Shown here piece by piece: positions 1 to 8,238 of a stretch of DNA of 64,000 bases (position 1 is its first letter; each line of letters opens with the position of its first letter). This DNA comes from Nannocystis sp. Its GTDB lineage: Bacteria; Myxococcota_A; Polyangia; Nannocystales; Nannocystaceae. The notes below the pieces were generated by a model that was given only the letters and a program-made list of their open reading frames with translations, did no database searches and was not told the DNA's origin. Position numbers and translations under genes: made by a program. The stretch is from contig NZ_JADJNN010000040.1 of NCBI RefSeq assembly GCF_016714285.1, positions 24,442 to 88,441 on the forward strand. The letters run 5' to 3'.

Positions 1-502
1 GCTCATGAATTCACGGATCACGCTGGCGCCCACGCGAAGCAGGTCGCCGATGTCCTCGACCGAGACGTTGCTCGGCGAGGCGGGCGGGCGACTCTTCATC
101 GAGCTCAGCGCCTCGTCGAGCTGCCGGGCCTGCTCGATGGCCCGCTTGTTCATCTCGTTCGTCTGCTCCGCAGCTCGGCCCGACGCGGCGGCGTGCTTGT
201 GGAAGACATCCCACAGCATCCGCGTCGCGTGCTCCGTCACCGCGAGCGGATCGGTGCTGTTCACCGGGCTCGTGATCGTGGCGTTGTCCTGGCCGTCTGC
301 GTCGCCCGTGTCGTCCGCGTTGCCCGCGTCGGCTGTTTCGCCCGCGTCCCCGGGCCCGTCACCTTCTCCTACATCTTCGGTCTTTGGGCCCCGCGCGACG
401 ATCCTGCCGTCGAGTTCCGCGATCTGGCCCAGCTTGAGGCGCGGCTCCTGAAACTTTCGGAACTGTTCGAGGCTCCTCTTCGCTGAGTTCCTCCCACGAC
501 AT
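1..502 (-). CDS. Partial protein of unknown function with coiled-coil C-terminal half, runs off the left edge
   Basis: The minus strand is open without a stop from about 479 down to base 1 and reads as a credible protein. A charged N-terminal part (LEQFRKFQEPRLKLGQIAEL) is followed by an Asp/Gly/Ala-rich acidic linker and then a helical, coiled-coil-like segment (EQTNEMNKRAIEQARQLDEA). No family is recognised. The best start is the ATG at 502 in the adjacent frame (MSWEELSEE), which joins the long frame if one base of the GAGGAG run near 478 is extra. Coding-like sequence may extend further upstream, to about 690, in a third frame. It is transcribed away from the element operon and faces it across the repeat region. 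Reading-frame reality is fairly sure; start and function are not. Confidence 0.45.
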
Positions 503-764
503 CAACAACGTCGCGCCGCGGTCGTCCCATCTTCTGCTCGGGGTCCCTCGGCAGGACCCGGCACACCTTATACGTATGTCGTTCCACACCCTCCTCTGTT
601 ACAGCCCGCTCAACGAGGCAAGATACTACATGTTGATCACGCCCTGTCCACCAAGATAATTGCGCAGCGCACTCCGCGAGCTCGCACACCGCACGGGCGC
701 ACGGACGAGCCCGCTTGCTGATCTCTGGGAAGGCAGAATTTGCGGGGATAAGTCGCTAGCCCGC

Positions 765-770
765 TATAAT
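765..770 (+). promoter_or_regulatory. Candidate -10 box (TATAAT) before the element operon
   Basis: A perfect TATAAT lies in unusually A+T-rich surroundings just before the short-repeat array and points toward the operon that starts near 1190. A poor -35 match (TTGCGG at 740-745) gives a 19-bp spacer. The call rests on the hexamer and its position only. Confidence 0.3.
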
Positions 771-783
771 CATTGTTCCGACG

Positions 784-1004
784 CAAGTCGGCACTTGTCG
801 CGCCTTTCTGGTGGACGGCGAACAGGTGCTGCCAGCGCGCCCGACATAGGTCGCGGGACATCTCTCAACGATGTCGGCGGCCCAGACAAGTTGTCTGGAC
901 TTCCCTCTGGATGTCGACTCTTCGGCAAGGAATGTCTGCGGGCCCCGCCGCGGGATGTCGGCACTTCTCTCGAGATGTCGCTCGACATCTCTGTCGGATG
1001 TCCC
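784..1004. repeat. Iteron-like array of GATGTC sites with two perfect inverted repeats
   Basis: The motif GATGTC (often GATGTCG) recurs at 870, 910, 931 (AATGTC), 954, 974 and 997, mostly 20-23 bp apart, about two helical turns. Reverse copies GACATC lie at 857 and 984. Two perfect inverted repeats are embedded. CCAGACAA-G-TTGTCTGG lies at 882-898 and GAGATGTCG-CT-CGACATCTC at 972-991. A related half (AAGTCGGCACTTGTCG) lies near 785. No convincing gene covers 503-1189. Phased sites between a divergent pair of transcription units fit an operator cluster for a repressor or a replication origin; which one cannot be decided from sequence. Confidence 0.55.
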
Positions 1005-1189
1005 AGATATCCCTCCATTCCCCAACATGCCCCATCAGAGACACGCGAAAAGCACGCAGTCATAAAAACGCCGTAAACCATGGCTGAGCGCCAGGACAGG
1101 CACGAATTCGCTAAACAAACATCATCGAAAAAAGCTTCGCGGCCGGCTGTCTATTTATTGGACTCTGGCACTGCGGAGGCTGCTATCTC

Positions 1190-1837
1190 TTGTCCCCGAT
1201 GACATGGCATCACCTCATCGTCACCATCCTGCGTGGTGTGCTCAGATTCGTCGCCGACGAGTACTACCCGGTCCCGGGACGTGTACGAAAGAGCCATAAG
1301 AGGAAGGCGGCTCCGCCTCCTCCACGGGCCGAAGAACCCGCGCATTCGGCCGGCTGGGCGCCACCGAAGGAGGCGCCGCCCGTGACCGTGATCCGTCTGG
1401 AGACCGACGCCGGCTCGACGGTCGCGGCTGCATCCTTTATAGGCGAGGAGTGCTTTGGTGTGACGAAGGTGCAGCGGGAGCGTCAGCCCGGCGAGAGCCG
1501 CAGGACACGGCGTAAGGCCCCGGCTGCCCCGGCGTCCACGGAGGTTGCGCCTGCGGTGCCGTCCCTGCGCGACCCGCAATACGCCGAGCGACTCGAGCGC
1601 ATGCGCCAGTGGGGCATCGCCGAGCACGCCCGCCAGCAGGCCGAATTCCAGGACCAGGCCGCCGAGGTCGAGGCGCAGCGCTCGGCCCCGACGACCGTGC
1701 AACGAGTGGTCGAGCAGCCGCGAGCCTCGCGGCTGCGCCCCGCCGGTGAGCCGCTGTCGATCTCGTGGCTCGCCCCCGAGACGCTCCTGTTACTCGAGCT
1801 CGGAGAACCGCTGACATACGTGCACGCAGCCGCATAG
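1190..1837 (+). CDS. Hypothetical element protein with N-terminal amphipathic helix and C-terminal coiled coil
   Basis: This 215-residue protein has no recognised family. It begins with a hydrophobic/amphipathic stretch (WHHLIVTILRGVLRFVADEY), then a basic Pro-rich linker, a short beta-rich piece around residues 60-85, and a charged helical segment around residues 120-165. The start is uncertain. TTG at 1190 has GGAGG (1175-1179) at good spacing, whereas ATG at 1199 lies 19 bases from it. It is the first gene of a tightly packed plus-strand operon; the next gene starts 9 bases after its stop, with a strong AGGAGGG between. It could be a membrane-associated structural or scaffold protein; this is position-based inference. 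Confidence 0.6.
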   Translation: MSPMTWHHLIVTILRGVLRFVADEYYPVPGRVRKSHKRKAAPPPPRAEEPAHSAGWAPPKEAPPVTVIRLETDAGSTVAAASFIGEECFGVTKVQRERQPGESRRTRRKAPAAPASTEVAPAVPSLRDPQYAERLERMRQWGIAEHARQQAEFQDQAAEVEAQRSAPTTVQRVVEQPRASRLRPAGEPLSISWLAPETLLLLELGEPLTYVHAAA

Positions 1838-1846
1838 GAGGGACAA

Positions 1847-2235
1847 ATGGGGAAATTTGGGGAGAAGCAGCGACGCGCCACCGACGTGGTCCACGAGGTG
1901 CGCGTCGAGGAGAGCAAAAGCACGAGGAGCAGCTCGCCCGGCACACCGCGCACCTGTGCATCCACGGCTGGCGCGATGTCCTGTGGATCACCGGGGCGCT
2001 CGGGGCAGGACTCGCGCTTGGGAAGCTCGGCGAGAGTCAGCTTAAAGGAGGTTGGCGGGCCGTGCCGATGGTGGTCGGCCTCGTGCTGTCGATCGCCGCT
2101 CGCCGGACTGACCCGGGGCGGGTTCGATTCGCCAAGAAGGCCGCTCTGGCGGTCGGCGGCCTCGCGCTCATGACGTCCACGATTCACTTCACCATGCAGG
2201 GGCGCATCGACGCCGACCGCACGCTGGAAGCCTGA
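1847..2235 (+). CDS. Small polytopic membrane protein (frameshifted in this sequence)
   Basis: ATG 1847 follows AGGAGGG at ideal spacing and starts MGKFGEKQRRATDVVHEVRV. The frame then changes near 1912, probably one base missing from a GAG repeat. It continues as about 105 residues with three hydrophobic segments (DVLWITGALGAGLALGKL, VPMVVGLVLSIAA, ALAVGGLALMTSTIHF) and stops at 2235. The reconstructed protein is about 130 residues: a charged cytosolic N-terminus plus two or three membrane helices. Small membrane proteins next to candidate capsid genes are typical of internal-membrane viruses, but nothing in the sequence proves that role. Confidence 0.55.
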
Positions 2236-2247
2236 GGAGAACCGCGA

Positions 2248-2793
2248 ATGAACTTTCGTACCGATCTGGAGATCCTCGCGCTGGAACCACAGGGCGGCGG
2301 GATGACGCTCATCGAGGCACGCGCCACGGATGGGAGCACGGTGGTGCTGTTGGTCCGCGTGGTCGAGCCGCTCGTCGTGGGCGGCCACATGGCGCTCGCA
2401 CTGACCGCCGAAGTCGCCGCGCCGACGCAGGCACCGACCGGCAAGTCGATGCGCGACCGGTTGCAGGCGCGCCTCAGTGGCACGGCCCCAGCGGCCACTG
2501 CCCCGGCGCCTCGACTGGCGATCAGCCTCAATACGCCGGGCAGCGCGGGCACGTTTGGCTCCCCGCCGGGCGGCGCAGCTGCGTCGGGCAGTGCGGGCAC
2601 GTCGGGCGCCGCGAGCTCGCCGAACGGCGCGGCCGCGCCGAGTCCGGCGTCGCAGAGTTCGAGCGCGGCGGGTGACGCATCGTCGCTGCTGCTCTCTTCC
2701 ATCCTGGGGGCTTCCCCCCGCAGCTCCGTAAACGCGGAGCGCGATGTGGACGATGAAATGGACGCGCTCTTTGGGGCGCGCAGAAAGGGCTAG
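2248..2793 (+). CDS. Hypothetical element protein: small beta domain plus Gly/Ala/Ser-rich tail
   Basis: The 181-residue product has a compact N-terminal region (residues 1-60) of alternating hydrophobic strands that looks like a small beta barrel. A long disordered Gly/Ala/Ser/Pro linker (residues 75-150) follows. It ends in a short, probably conserved acidic-hydrophobic tip (DVDDEMDALFG). ATG 2248 has an AGGAG 7-8 bases upstream. The gene sits 12 bases after the membrane protein and 4 bases before the first candidate capsid gene. A flexible linker with a terminal peptide suggests a connector or minor virion protein. No family was recognised. Confidence 0.6.
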   Translation: MNFRTDLEILALEPQGGGMTLIEARATDGSTVVLLVRVVEPLVVGGHMALALTAEVAAPTQAPTGKSMRDRLQARLSGTAPAATAPAPRLAISLNTPGSAGTFGSPPGGAAASGSAGTSGAASSPNGAAAPSPASQSSSAAGDASSLLLSSILGASPRSSVNAERDVDDEMDALFGARRKG

Positions 2794-2797
2794 ATCG

Positions 2798-3425
2798 ATG
2801 GCTGACGAGACCGAGGAGAAGCTCAACTACATGGCCGACCGCATCGCGGCGCGGCTGCAAGGACAAAGCACGCTGCCCGCGATCACGGGACAGATCCAGG
2901 CGTGCAGTTTTTCAGCGCCGAGCAACGGCTGCGAGAACTTGCTGTACGCGCCGATCACGACGCAGAAGTTTTACCGCAGCGGGCGGACCGACATCGCCGT
3001 CATCCAGATGGGCCATATCCCGGTCGCGCCGGGGGCCCAGGTCACGCTCGCGCAGGAGTCAGCCGCCCTGGCCCACGGGCTGCTTCAGCCTGCGCTACCG
3101 CCTCGCCAACAACGGCAACAACCACGATCAGGTGCGCCTCGCGTGGTTTCTGGATGATGAGGAGCTCGACACGCAGATCTGGGGCAGCGAGATCTACAAC
3201 CTCGACAACACGATCATCGGCGATGGCCTCCTGCCGATCCCGATGGCGATGGGCCAGCACTGCTGCGTTGGTGGCAACAACCGCCTGCGCGCCCGGATCT
3301 CCCACACGGGGAACAACAACCAGATCGAGAACATCCGCCTGTTCGTGCACCACGGCAAGGCCGTGAAGTGCTGCTCGTCGTGCGCCATGGGCCGCTCGTG
3401 CGACTGCAACGGGGGCCACAAGTAA
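2798..3425 (+). CDS. Candidate small capsid (single jelly-roll-like) protein, Cys-rich C-terminus (frameshifted)
   Basis: The reconstructed protein is about 208 residues. The first part (MADETEEKLNYMADRIAARL to about VTLAQES) and the second part (FSLRYRLANNGNNHDQVRLA onward) lie in different frames that join near 3055-3085, so one base is likely missing or extra. After a short N-terminal helix the chain is almost all predicted beta strands with Asn/Gly turns (IWGSEIYNLDNTIIGDGLLP, GNNNQIENIRLFVHH). It ends in a Cys cluster (CCSSCAMGRSCDC) that could bind zinc. Size, beta content and adjacency to a slightly larger beta-rich protein resemble the small/large capsid pair of vertical single-beta-barrel viruses (SH1, P23-77). 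No sequence match can be claimed. Confidence 0.5.
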
Positions 3426-3437
3426 TCGGAGGTCGTC

Positions 3438-4160
3438 ATGGACAAGATCAGACTCATCCTCCGCGGCGGGCTCGACGGCGTGACGCTGGCGACCGCGCCG
3501 ACAGACTTCGCGCTCGCCGAGGGGTGGACGCAGGGCACGCTCGCTACGAACCCGGTGGGCATCCTACCCGCTGGCCTGTGGGGCAAGGTGCCGGCCGGCG
3601 ATCCCTACCTCGCGCACATCAATGTGCTGACCACCAACCCGCTCGGCCCGGGCGACTTCTTCGAGCTGCAGAGCGGCGCACCGATCCAGCCGCGCGTCCA
3701 GTACGCCCCGGGCCCGGGGAACAGCCGCCTCGTGCTCGTCCGTCCGACCGATCGTCTGCGCTTCGTCGTCGCGCCCCAGGCGAGCGTGGCGATCGAGCTG
3801 TTGATCGAGAGCATCGGCGGCGTCAACGAGCTCGGCACGCGCCTGGTGGCGTGGTCCGAACAATCGCGGGCATCGAGCGGTGTTCGTTCGCTCCGTGTCG
3901 GGGTCCCGCTGGCGCTCGCGGCCTGGCAGGGGCTGCTCCACGTGATCCACGACTCGGTCAACGCCGACGTGATCACGCTGCCCAGCCGCTCGCTTGTGCC
4001 GCTCGACGCGGTGCTCACATTCTCGCGCAAGGGCGCCGGGGTGCCTCTGCTGGCAGCAGCAGCCGGCGACACCATCGCCCGCGGCCTGCCCAACCAGCAG
4101 GTCAACCGCGCGGTCATTGTCTACAACAACGGCGAAGAGTGGGCCCTCGCGGGTACGTAG
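3438..4160 (+). CDS. Candidate large capsid-like beta-rich protein
   Basis: This intact 240-residue protein (MDKIRLILRGGLDGVTLATA) has a good Shine-Dalgarno GGAGG 8 bases before ATG. It is almost entirely predicted beta strand with short Pro/Gly turns. It lacks a signal peptide, membrane segments and catalytic motifs, a profile common for virion coat proteins. It follows the 208-residue beta-rich gene by 12 bases, and its stop codon directly abuts the ATG of the next gene. A two-gene small-then-large pair is the arrangement of the major capsid genes of P23-77- and SH1-like viruses. Alternatives are a minor virion or surface protein. Only structure prediction can settle this. Confidence 0.5.
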   Translation: MDKIRLILRGGLDGVTLATAPTDFALAEGWTQGTLATNPVGILPAGLWGKVPAGDPYLAHINVLTTNPLGPGDFFELQSGAPIQPRVQYAPGPGNSRLVLVRPTDRLRFVVAPQASVAIELLIESIGGVNELGTRLVAWSEQSRASSGVRSLRVGVPLALAAWQGLLHVIHDSVNADVITLPSRSLVPLDAVLTFSRKGAGVPLLAAAAGDTIARGLPNQQVNRAVIVYNNGEEWALAGT

Positions 4161-5057
4161 ATGGTGGTCAACGAGGACATCAAGGCGCTGGCCAAGCGAG
4201 CATTCGAGCTGGCGCAGCTACCCGAGAGCGATCGGCCCGCCCACAAGTGGGAGGCGCTGACCGTGAACGGGCAGATCATCGGCGCGGCGACCCCGGCGGG
4301 CATCGAGCAGGCGAAGCTCGAGACAGAGACCCGCTGGGGCGCCCAGATCCGGGCGCAGGGACTCGCCGCGCTCATCGATCCATGGTGGTACCTGCGCTCC
4401 GACGACGGCAAGCCGCCGGTAATCGCGGGCCTCGTTGAGAGCGCCATGACCAACCCGGACCGCCCGCTCGGGTCGGTGCTGCGGTCCTTCGCCACCGTGG
4501 AAGCTGAGAAGCGGGCGGCGCTCACCGACCAAGTGCGCGCATTCCTGGGGCGCGCCTTCGCGGGCGCCCTCGCGGACGCACGCCTGCGTTACGTCGACGT
4601 CATGCGCAGCCGGCCCGCGTTTCAGTGGCCCCGCGATCCGTGGGCAGCGGTGCTGCCATACGAGCAGAACGATCCGCCCGCGCAGATCCTCGTCGACAAC
4701 CAGGGCAAGACCCACGACGGCGGGATGTTCGACGATCCGAGCGACGACACCAGCTGGGAGAAGCTGAAGTTTGGCGCCAAGGAGGCCGCGTGGGCCTGGG
4801 GCCCGGCGCTGCTGCAGTACAACCCGCCGGCCCTGTTCTACCAGGGCGTCGCGTCGGCGGCCGAGGCCGGGGCCGAAGCCGCGAAGGCGCCGCTCATCGC
4901 GGCGGCGAGATTCGGCAAGATCCTGATCGCAGGCGCCGCCGTCACCGGCGCGGCCGCGCTGCTTCTGTACGTCTACAACCGCAGCAAGCCCGCTGCGACC
5001 AGGCGAGCCGACGACCTCGATCACGCGATCGATGTCGAGGCGGTCGAGGTCTCCTGA
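4161..5057 (+). CDS. Element protein with C-terminal membrane anchor, unknown function
   Basis: The 298-residue protein is translationally coupled to the preceding gene (TAG followed at once by ATG). Residues 1-130 are helical and charged. The middle is rich in Trp, Pro and Asp (PAFQWPRDPWAAVLPYEQ). A hydrophobic helix near residues 253-272 (ILIAGAAVTGAAALLLYVY) is followed by an Arg/Lys-rich then acidic tail, so the long N-terminal part would sit on one face of a membrane. The family is not recognised. Its place immediately after the candidate capsid pair suggests a membrane-linked structural protein, by context only. Confidence 0.6.
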   Translation: MVVNEDIKALAKRAFELAQLPESDRPAHKWEALTVNGQIIGAATPAGIEQAKLETETRWGAQIRAQGLAALIDPWWYLRSDDGKPPVIAGLVESAMTNPDRPLGSVLRSFATVEAEKRAALTDQVRAFLGRAFAGALADARLRYVDVMRSRPAFQWPRDPWAAVLPYEQNDPPAQILVDNQGKTHDGGMFDDPSDDTSWEKLKFGAKEAAWAWGPALLQYNPPALFYQGVASAAEAGAEAAKAPLIAAARFGKILIAGAAVTGAAALLLYVYNRSKPAATRRADDLDHAIDVEAVEVS

Positions 5058-5074
5058 GCGAGCGAGGACAACCC

Positions 5075-6134
5075 ATGGCGAACGGCAACGGGAAGAACGG
5101 GAAGAATGGCGACGCGAAGCAGGGCGCCGACGAGGGCAGCAAGGGCCCGAAGAACGGCGCGAGCAGCAACGCTGCCGCGAACGCGAAGGCCGGCGAATCT
5201 GCAGCGTGGCAGGTCAAGCCCGCGGAGGCGCCCAAGCCCGCGATCATCGTGCCGGCGCGCAGCTTGACCCCGGTGCTCGTCGGCGTGACCGCCTCGCCGC
5301 GAGCGCCGGTGCCGTCTACGCGTTGCACCGCTGGCGGCAGCGGCGGCTCATGGCGCAGGATGGTGCCACAGCGCTCCCGGACTCCGAGCAGGCGTCGGGG
5401 CAGTCGCAGCCGGCCGCGCCCTCACCATCGCCGCCTGGGCAGTCGCCGATCGCAAAGCCGGGCAACGCCGACCCGAACTACTGGGGGACCACGGCGCGCG
5501 GCGAGGTGTACCGCCCGCTGTTCACCAAGCTCGAGGCCGTGACGGGCATGCCGCTGCGCCTTTACCTCTGCGTGGTCGCCAACCGCGAGGGCGGGTGGGT
5601 CCGCTCGGCGCGCAACAAGACGAAGGGGGAGGTCAAGGCGTCGCAGGACGCGATCGTGAACGGCGGCAAGCGGGGCAACCCGTCGCCGAAGTTTGCAGCG
5701 TCGATCGGCGCGGCCGGGTCCGGCGGCCTGTTCGGGGCGCTCGCACCATACGTCGCCTGGACCGGGCTCGACGAGGACTACACCCCTACCTCGACGAGGA
5801 CTGGCCGATCATCGAGGACCCGATCGTCGCGGCGATCTGCGCCGCGAAGTACTACCAGCGGATCGTCGGCGGCGGGCGCTACCCCGTGTTCGCCAACCCC
5901 GGGCAACCATCGCCCGAGGACAACTACCGCGTGCGCCTCGGGTGGGCGAGCCCGTCCGCGCTCAAGGACAGCCCGAATGGGCAGCTGTTTCAGGACGTGA
6001 AGAAGCGCTTCGACGAGGACCTCGCCGAGCTCGGCCTCAAGATCACGGACCTCGCACCGCCGAACGCCGACCGCTGGCCCGGCCTCGCGGCGGTCGTCGC
6101 GGCCCTCAAGGTCTTCCCCGTCACCTGGAAGTAG
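5075..6134 (+). CDS. Membrane-anchored cell-wall hydrolase-like protein (two apparent frameshifts)
   Basis: Reconstructed from three frames, the product is about 350 residues. The N-terminus is a Lys/Gly/Asn/Ala-rich disordered region (MANGNGKNGKNGDAKQGADE). One membrane helix follows (LTPVLVGVTA joined to AGAVYALHRWRQRR), then a Pro/Ser linker. The C-terminal domain is predicted globular, with a lysozyme/transglycosylase-like beginning (MPLRLYLCVVANREGGWV, with a Glu where such enzymes keep their catalytic acid) and end (VAAICAAKYYQRIVGG). Frame changes lie near 5290-5310 and 5780-5790. The fold assignment is tentative. Membrane-linked murein hydrolases are standard entry or exit enzymes of internal-membrane phages. 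Confidence 0.45.
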
Positions 6135-6143
6135 GAGGCTGAC

Positions 6144-6731
6144 ATGTCGATCCAGAGCTTCGCCCGCTGGGCGCTCGGCAGCATGGTGATCGCGGAGGGC
6201 GTGGCCGCGTGGTCGCGCTTCGACACACGCTCACGCCTGTTCATCGAGGCCGCGCAGCGGGCCAGATCGCTGCAACGCACGCTCGTCGTGATCGGCGATC
6301 CCGACGCCGGCCCCACCACCCGCCTGCTCCGCGCGTACGACTGCGGGGATGTGTGCGTCGACGCGAAGGGCTGCCCGATGTGCCCGGTGATGAAGGTCGC
6401 GGACATCACGGCCGGACCCATCCCCGGGATCTCGTCGAACTCTGCGGTGGTGTTCGTGTCGTGCGTGCTCGAGTACGTCGCCGACCTGCCCGCCGCGCTG
6501 CGGGAGATCCTGCGGATCGCCGGGGACTTCGAGAACATCTACATCGTCACCGTCCAGCCGTGGACGCTCACCGCGTCGCTGTACCCTGGCGCACGCTGGG
6601 CCGGCATCGCGGACCGACACGTGGTCGCCATGGCCCGCGTGACCACGACTCACAAGGCGATCGCCGCGGGCGTCGTCGCGGGCGCCTCGTTGCTCGCGCT
6701 ATGGCCCTCGGGGCGCAAGGAGGAACCATGA
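6144..6731 (+). CDS. Membrane-anchored methyltransferase-like protein, copy 1
   Basis: The 195-residue protein has hydrophobic segments at both ends (residues 8-20 and about 172-188). The central region resembles the C-terminal half of class I S-adenosylmethionine methyltransferases (FVSCVLEYVADLPAALREIL, then ENIYIVTVQPWTL). The usual glycine-rich SAM loop is absent or degenerate (LVVIGDPDAG), so catalytic activity is doubtful. It is paralogous to the next gene over its whole length and overlaps it by four bases (ATGA). The pair probably arose by tandem duplication within the element. A Cys-rich insertion (CGDVCVDAKGCPMC) is unique to this copy and could bind metal. Confidence 0.5.
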   Translation: MSIQSFARWALGSMVIAEGVAAWSRFDTRSRLFIEAAQRARSLQRTLVVIGDPDAGPTTRLLRAYDCGDVCVDAKGCPMCPVMKVADITAGPIPGISSNSAVVFVSCVLEYVADLPAALREILRIAGDFENIYIVTVQPWTLTASLYPGARWAGIADRHVVAMARVTTTHKAIAAGVVAGASLLALWPSGRKEEP

Positions 6732-7384
6732 CCGACGCGCGAATGATCGCCCGCCTGGGCCTGAGCGGTGTCGCGGTCGCGGAGACCGCGGCGACCTGGA
6801 CGCGCTGGGAGCAACGCCGGCGACTCTTCCTCGCCGCCGACGAGCGCGCCCGCCAACTCGGCCGACCCCTGCTCGTCGTGCTGCCGCGCAAGGAGGGCTG
6901 GTTTAGCCGCTCTATGCGGCTGTACGAGTACGGGCCGCGCTACGGCGACATCTTCAACAGCAACGACGCGGCGGTGATCTTCGCCGACTCGCTCGCCCAC
7001 GGGCTGCCCGCCATCTTGGATGACTCTGCCGTCGTCTACGTCGCCTGCGTGCTCGAGTACGTCACCGACTTGCGGCGATCGATGGACGAGATCCTGCGGA
7101 TCGCGGGCGAGCTCGAGAATATCTACGTCGTCACCGTGCAGCCCTGGACCCTGACGGCCGCGCTACACCCTGCCGCGCGCTGGGCCGGCATCGCCGACAC
7201 GCACGCGGTCTCCATGGGCCCCGTGACGATGCTGCACAAAAGCGCCGCAGCCGGGGTGCTGATCGCCCTGGGCGTCATGTCCCTCGCATCGGGCCGGCGG
7301 AGCGTCCCGCCTCCACCAGCGCCGGAACCCGCCCTGGAGACCGGGCTCGCGCGCAGCAAGCCGGGCTCGTCGGGAGGCACGTAA
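6728..7384 (+). CDS. Membrane-anchored methyltransferase-like protein, copy 2
   Basis: The 218-residue product is a full-length paralogue of the upstream gene. It shares an N-terminal hydrophobic helix, the block VACVLEYVTDLRRSMDEILR, the block ENIYVVTVQPWTLTAALHP and a C-terminal hydrophobic helix followed by a Pro/Ser tail. It lacks the Cys cluster of copy 1. As in copy 1, no clear SAM-binding glycine motif is seen (PLLVVLPRKEG). Its start overlaps the upstream stop (ATGA), so translation is coupled. The two proteins could form a heterodimer in the membrane. Methyltransferase-like is a pattern call, not a confirmed family. Confidence 0.5.
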   Translation: MTDARMIARLGLSGVAVAETAATWTRWEQRRRLFLAADERARQLGRPLLVVLPRKEGWFSRSMRLYEYGPRYGDIFNSNDAAVIFADSLAHGLPAILDDSAVVYVACVLEYVTDLRRSMDEILRIAGELENIYVVTVQPWTLTAALHPAARWAGIADTHAVSMGPVTMLHKSAAAGVLIALGVMSLASGRRSVPPPPAPEPALETGLARSKPGSSGGT

Positions 7385-7387
7385 ACC

Positions 7388-8179
7388 ATGAAGCGCACCA
7401 CCATCGCCCTCGCCGCAGGCGCCACCGTTGCCGGCGCTGCTCTCGGTCTTCGAGCCCTCATGCGGCGCCAGGCCATCGCGGCCCTGCCGATTCCGACGCC
7501 GAACCTCGCGCTGAGCGTGCCGGGCTTCGCCGTGCTCGAGCGCATCACCGGCGGCATCGACCCGGCCCAGCCCATGCCGCTCGTGCTCGTGCTCCACGGC
7601 ATCGGCGGCGACATGGCACAGCTCGACCGCTACACCCGCATCAAGGTGCCGGCGCGCCTCGTGTACGTCCGCGGCCCGCTGAGCAACCCCCGCGGCGCGG
7701 GCTACAGCTACTTCGGAGCCCGCTTCAACAGCGCGAACTTCATGGCCGAGCTCGCGGCGGCGGCTGCCGAGATCGTCCACGTCGCCGACACCGTCGCAAG
7801 CCAGCGCGCCGTCACCCGCACGCTCGTGCTCGGCTACTCGCAGGGCGGCCACATCGCCTGGCTGCTCGCCGGTACCGGCCGCTTCGATGTCGTGATCCCC
7901 GTCTCCGGCGCCCTCGTCGCCACGTACCAGCCACCGCCATCGACCGGCCGCACGACGATCCACGCGCTCCACGGCGAAGATGATCGCACGCTGCCAGTGA
8001 CCGCGAGCGCAGCCACCTTCCAGGCCTTCACCGCCGCGGGCTACCGCGGGGACTACAAGCGGGTGCGGGCCGGCCACTCCCCGACGACGATCGGCAGCCA
8101 TATCACGCCGATCTTGTCCGCCAGTCTCGACCCAAAGCCGGTACGCGGCTCGTTGGCTCCCCAGATCCGGGGCCGGTAG
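7388..8179 (+). CDS. Alpha/beta hydrolase (phospholipase/carboxylesterase type) with N-terminal membrane anchor
   Basis: The 263-residue protein has an N-terminal hydrophobic anchor (TTIALAAGATVAGAALGL). A compact alpha/beta-hydrolase follows with an oxyanion motif (LVLHGIGGD), the nucleophile elbow GYSQGG (Ser151), an acid in GEDDRT (Asp198 or 199) and the catalytic His in AGHSPTT (His230). This triad and size match the phospholipase/carboxylesterase (Abhydrolase_2) family. It is the last gene of the first operon block, 3 bases after the methyltransferase-like pair. A membrane-attached esterase carried by the element could act on lipids at entry or egress, or on a cell-envelope ester; the substrate is unknown. 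Confidence 0.75.
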   Translation: MKRTTIALAAGATVAGAALGLRALMRRQAIAALPIPTPNLALSVPGFAVLERITGGIDPAQPMPLVLVLHGIGGDMAQLDRYTRIKVPARLVYVRGPLSNPRGAGYSYFGARFNSANFMAELAAAAAEIVHVADTVASQRAVTRTLVLGYSQGGHIAWLLAGTGRFDVVIPVSGALVATYQPPPSTGRTTIHALHGEDDRTLPVTASAATFQAFTAAGYRGDYKRVRAGHSPTTIGSHITPILSASLDPKPVRGSLAPQIRGR

Positions 8180-8238
8180 TTCGAATAGCGCTGGTGCTCC
8201 TGCTTGTGCGCGTGGTCGAGCCACCGCTGGTGCTCCAG

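Noticed and set aside
503..1189. Several short open frames in the repeat region as genes
   Set aside because: They overlap on both strands, lack ribosome sites and follow the short repeats rather than any protein pattern.
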